Assembly: GCA_029339505.1 (NCBI GenBank)
Contig: JAQISU010001235.1
Coordinates: 32,773,315-32,837,314 of the forward strand
DNA: 64,000 nt
Direction: 5' to 3'
Source of the DNA: Unio delphinus
Lineage: Eukaryota; Mollusca; Bivalvia; Unionida; Unionidae
Below the pieces are notes generated by a model. It was not told the origin of the DNA, made no database searches, and was given only the letters and a program-made list of their open reading frames with translations. This document shows positions 59,773 through 64,000 of the stretch, piece by piece (position 1 is the stretch's first letter; every line of letters begins with the position of its first letter). The translations under genes and the position numbers were made by a program.

Positions 59773-60880
59773 ACCCACCATTATGTGTTCCTTCTTAGAG
59801 ATGAACCATTAATCATTAATTCGAACCACTTATACAGTTTATCCTTTGGGTCTATCATAAGCCCTCTCATCATCGAGTAACCATTTTCTATCTTAAAAAT
59901 TGAACAGATGATTACGCTTTGCCTTATCATCAAATTTACGGACAGAAATAACTTTTCCTTTTGACCGCATGAACCAGATACACATAATAGATCGCGCTGT
60001 TTGAACGTTGTAGACTGGGTTTATAGTCTTTTGTTACCGGGTCGTTTAGAGTCGTTTGTTAATCTTGGATTCATTTGAACGTTGTAGACTGGGTTTATAG
60101 TCTTTTGTTACCGGGTCTTTTAGAGTCGTTTGTTAATCTTAGATTCATATTTATTTATGTCTTCATCTTCATTTTATTTCCATATAGTTTAGAAGGTTAC
60201 ATCAATATAAATTGTAATCGGATCAATAATTACTTGTAAACTGACTTTTAAGTATATTTAACTACTGAATAATATTTTGAATGTTTTTTGGTAAATAAAA
60301 GAGATTGATTTTTGGAATAGAGAAGCTGGCCTTTATACAACTGTAAATATGGATCAAAGAAAATAAATGAAAGTTACTTGCAATAATGGTATAACTAAAA
60401 TATCAAACACGTAAATGAATACAACTGGCAAAATGCCAAGATGATGAAACTTTTAGTTTTTTTTTTATTCGCAATACAATCATGATAATTTTAAAATCAA
60501 TTAAGCACAACGTACAATCAGATTTTAAAATGCCCGGTTTTCCATTTAATATTTTAAAGAAGTTAGCAAACCATTACCAAATAATGTACTTTCATTGTAG
60601 ATAACCTTCCCATTGATTACTTGTTCATGACTTGTTTTGGTCAGATCCCGAACAGCAGAAAACATGTTTCTACTGGTCAAACACTGGGTATATGGTTGAA
60701 AGCAAATGACATATTGTTGTAAAACGTATACAGTACCTTCTAAAGATGAAATACAATTAAAAAAAACCTTGTATCATTCAAGATGACTAACTTTATCAAT
60801 GTTTTATCTCATTTGTTTCATTTAATTTCCTTGTGAGATTTTAATATATAATAAGCAGTTAATCTTGTAATATCAACCAC
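59773..60880. other. intergenic; 74-bp tandem duplication at 60001-60148
   Basis: Two adjacent 74-bp copies begin TTGAACGTTGTAGACTGGGT and differ at about two bases. No gene is visible. Confidence 0.75.
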
Positions 60881-61580
60881 TGTAACAAGTGAGATTTTAT
60901 TCCATGGTAAATATATACTCCTGTAATTACTGTAACAAGTGAGATTTTATTCCATGGTAAATATATACTCCTGTAATTACTGTAACAAGTGAGATTTTAT
61001 TCCATGGTAAGCATATACTCCTGTAATTACTGTAACAAGTGATATTTTATTCCATGGTAAGCATATACTCCTGTAATTACTGTAACAAGTGATATTTTAT
61101 TCCATGGTAAATATATACTTCTGTAATTACTGTAACAAGTGAGATTTTATTCCATGGTAAACATATACTCCTGTAATTACTGTAACAAGTGATATTTTAT
61201 TCCACGGTAAGCATATACTCCTGTAATTACTGTAACAAGTGATATTTTATTCCATGGTAAGCATATACTTCTGTAATTACTGTAATAAGTGAGTTTGTAT
61301 TCCATGGTATGAATATACTCCTGTAATTACTGTAACAAGTGAGTTTGTATTCCATGGTAAGCATATCCTCGTGTAATTACTGTAACAAATGAGATTTTAT
61401 TCCATGATAAGCATATACTTCTGTAATTACTGTAATAAGTGAGTTTGTATTCCATGGTAAGCATATACTCCTGTAATTACTGTAACAAGTGAGTTTGTAT
61501 TCCATGGTAAGCATATACTCCTGTAATTACTGTAACAAGTGAGATTTTATTCCATGGTAAGCATATACTCCTGTAATTAC
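60881..61580. repeat. 50-bp x 14 minisatellite
   Basis: Fourteen head-to-tail 50-bp units, TGTAACAAGTGAGATTTTAT then TCCATGGTAA.CATATACTCC and TGTAATTAC. The period is exactly 50 throughout, with only substitutions (GAGATT/GATATT/GAGTTTG; AATATA/AGCATA). There are no spacers, so it is not a CRISPR array. Confidence 0.98.
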
Positions 61581-62637
61581 TGCAACATGTGCGGTTAAAA
61601 GCACCAGGGCACCAGCTACAAAGAAATCGGTATACGTTAATTTATTAACATTTTATGGACTATTTTTAGACTCCTTATTTTCTAATCCCATTTGAAATCA
61701 ATGTTCGAATGTTATCAAACAAGCACTTAATTAAGAATGAGATAACCCCTATTTGAATGATAAAATACAGTGAAGTTCGTAATGATTCTGTTTAAAGACA
61801 CGTAACCATCTATTATTATATTTGATATTCTGTCTATGTTTTCGATTGGAACACATTCGTTAATCAATGACGTGAGCATAACGGTTCTGACAATGACGTG
61901 GAAATCTTATCATGTATTGCATTGTCAACGATTTCATACTTCTACTTGTTTCTTGTCCATTTTTCCAACTCTTTTTCAATTTCAAATATTTATCAATTAC
62001 CAATTCATGTGTTATGTTTGCATTAGTGTTCAGCTTCTTCAGTTACTGTACAAATCGAGTTATTACTAGCTTTGCCTTCGACAAGTCCAATTTATCTCGA
62101 CTGCTATGCTTCGTCCATTTTATCGTTATATAAAGAATATAAAAATGATTGAAGGTGGTGATGACTTTGAAGCTTTTTTAACATGTGCAAGGTCCCGAAG
62201 ATTACACGAGAGTTGAATGTTAATACACGCTGTCATTAGAAGATATCGAGTTATACTGAAGTGAATTTAACATTACACTACAAGGTTTAATAACCCACAA
62301 ACTCGTCACGTGGTTAAATAAGAGACAGTATTATTTCTTGATGATAAATAATTTTAGAATTGAAGACAACACATTATAATTTTATGACATATATAGACAT
62401 AGAGTTAGAATATAAAAGAGAAACAAACTAGTCAAATGTTTCACAAAAAGATGTATCTGTAGATAAATAGACATACAACAATTATTTGGAAAAAGCTGGT
62501 ATAGATTCATTCCAAATTATTGGCTAAGAAACCCATTTGTTAATCCTGTATGTAAATGTGTGTTTTAAGTCTCACAAAAACATATGGAGAAGCTGTGCAA
62601 AGCCAATCACATTCTAAATACGCACTAGAATAACCAA
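61581..62637. other. intergenic, no feature recognised
   Basis: AT-rich; overlapping small frames at 61836-62133 lack recognisable similarity. Confidence 0.6.
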
Positions 62638-63515
62638 AGGTAACAGGAGACAAGTTCCTGGTGATAGTGAGACAGTGTTTATAGAGTTAACATGAGACAA
62701 GTTCCTGGTGATAGTGAGATAGTGTCTATTGAGTTAACATGAGACAAGTTCCTGGTGATAGTGAGATAGTGTCTACAGAGTTAACATGAGACAAGTTCCT
62801 GGTGATATTGAGATACTGTCTATAGAGTTAACATGAGACAAGTTCCTGGTGATATCGAGATAGTGTTTATAGAGTTAACAGGAGACAAGTTCCTGTTAAT
62901 ATCGAGATAGTGTCTATAGAGTTAACATGAGACAAGTTCCTGATGATATCGAGATAGTGTCTATAGAGTTAAAATGAGACAAGTTCCTGGAAATTGAGAT
63001 AGTGTCTATAGAGTTAACACGAGACAAGTTCCTGGTAATATCGAGATTTTGTCTATAGAGTTAACATGAGACAAGTTCCTGGTGATATTGAGATACCGTC
63101 TATAGAGTTAACATGAAACAAGTTCCTGGTGATAGTGAGACAGTGTTTATAGAGTTAACATGAGACAAGTTCCTGGTGATAGTGAGATAGTGTCTATTGA
63201 GTTAACATGAGACAAGTTCCTGGTGATAGTGAGATAGTGTCTATAGAGTTAACAGGAGACAAGTTCCTGTTAATATCGAGATAGTGTCTATAGAGTTGAC
63301 ATGAGACAAGTTCCTGATGATATCGAGATAGTGTCTATAGAGTTAAAATGAGACAAGTTCCTGGAAATTGAGATAGTGTCTATAGAGTTAACACGAGACA
63401 AGTTCCTGATAATATCGAGATTTTGTCTATAGAGTTAACATGAGACAAGTTCCTGGTGATATTGAGATACTGTCAATAGAGTTAACATGAAACAAGTTCC
63501 TGGTGATATTGAAAT
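62638..63515. repeat. 47-bp minisatellite with higher-order duplication
   Basis: About 18-19 units of AGACAAGTTCCTGGTGATAG followed by TGAGATAGTGTCTATAGAGT TAACATG. Variant units occur in the same order twice (block 1 from 62648, block 2 from about 63116), the second block missing two units. Confidence 0.96.
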
Positions 63516-64000
63516 ACCACTGGTCAATAGGTTCTTTTCTAGAAGTTGTCTGATTCAGAGATAAAATGTGATATTTATTATGGATTTTCATATGCTGTAA
63601 GATTTCTAGGACTGATATAGGGCAATTTGTTCAGCAGAGTGATTTAAGCTTAGCTGTGATTGCATCATCCAAAAATGCTCCAAAATGATGACTTGACAGC
63701 TATCATAATTATAAGTTATAGACTCGTCTGCTAGTGACATTGAATAGGGTACGTCTGTGGAAGGCTTGAAGGAAGGCAGACAGCTGGATATTCTATTTTG
63801 GTATTATTCATTGGATCCTATTTAAGGATCACACGTAAGTTTTAAAAGGGAAAGACAATGAATGCATATGTTTGATAGTTTGTTGTTTACAGTAATGTAA
63901 AATGTCAATAAATAAAATTCTTTAAATGAATCGTGCTTAAAATTGGTTTCGTGGATGAAATCCATGGAATTTCAATAAATACGCAAATAAGTCACTCAGA
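63516..64000. other. intergenic, no feature recognised
   Basis: No repeat or coding signal beyond an isolated AATAAATAAAAT near 63909. Confidence 0.6.

Noticed and set aside
60881..63515. CRISPR-like array
   Set aside because: Units are contiguous with no unique spacers, there are no cas genes, and the genome is animal.

Overview
The window is animal (metazoan) genomic DNA from an AT-rich, intron-rich, repeat-rich genome. It holds parts of two conserved protein-coding genes, both on the + strand, each made of short exons with GT/GC..AG introns of 1.9-4.2 kb. The repeats (tRNA-headed SINEs with CA-rich tails, RTE-like LINEs, DIRS-like tyrosine-recombinase retroelements, TIR/fold-back MITEs, many minisatellites) suggest a marine lophotrochozoan, most likely a bivalve mollusc. 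That assignment is inference. No bacterial operon, CRISPR array or rRNA is present.

Layout. 1-10.3 kb: the 3' part of a diphosphoinositol-polyphosphate phosphohydrolase gene of the NUDT3/NUDT4 type. Three coding exons are visible (4020-4175, 7530-7614, 10194-10309); the first coding exon was not found and probably lies before base 1. 10.3-12.8 kb: probable 3' UTR and flank with several poly(A) signals. 12.8-34.2 kb: intergenic repeat landscape with microsatellites, SINEs, an 18.7-20.9 kb element bounded by nearly identical ~130-bp inverted arms, a LINE C-terminal fragment (23.4-24.0 kb) and a 5'-truncated, decayed RTE-like LINE (29.0-31.3 kb, - strand). 34.2-41.1 kb: a complete RNF11 gene (RING-H2 E3 ligase adaptor, 147 aa, three coding exons) with a probable GC-AG first intron and a CRE palindrome about 150 bp upstream of the start codon. 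41.1-64 kb: satellite-like and minisatellite DNA, two DIRS-like retroelement remnants (43.95-45.96 kb and about 55.5-59.1 kb), more SINEs and MITEs, and two large minisatellites at the right end (50 bp x 14; 47 bp x about 18 with a duplicated higher-order block).

The two cellular genes have no obvious shared pathway. The NUDT3-like enzyme degrades inositol pyrophosphates and related dinucleotide substrates; RNF11 links NEDD4-family and other ubiquitin ligases and deubiquitinases at endosomal membranes. Most of the remaining interpretable sequence is mobile or tandemly repeated DNA. No clearly novel gene system was found; the best leads are the inverted-arm element at 18.7-20.9 kb, the palindromic fold-back repeat family, the DIRS remnants and the higher-order minisatellite. 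All percentages and family names are by eye, without alignment software or database search.
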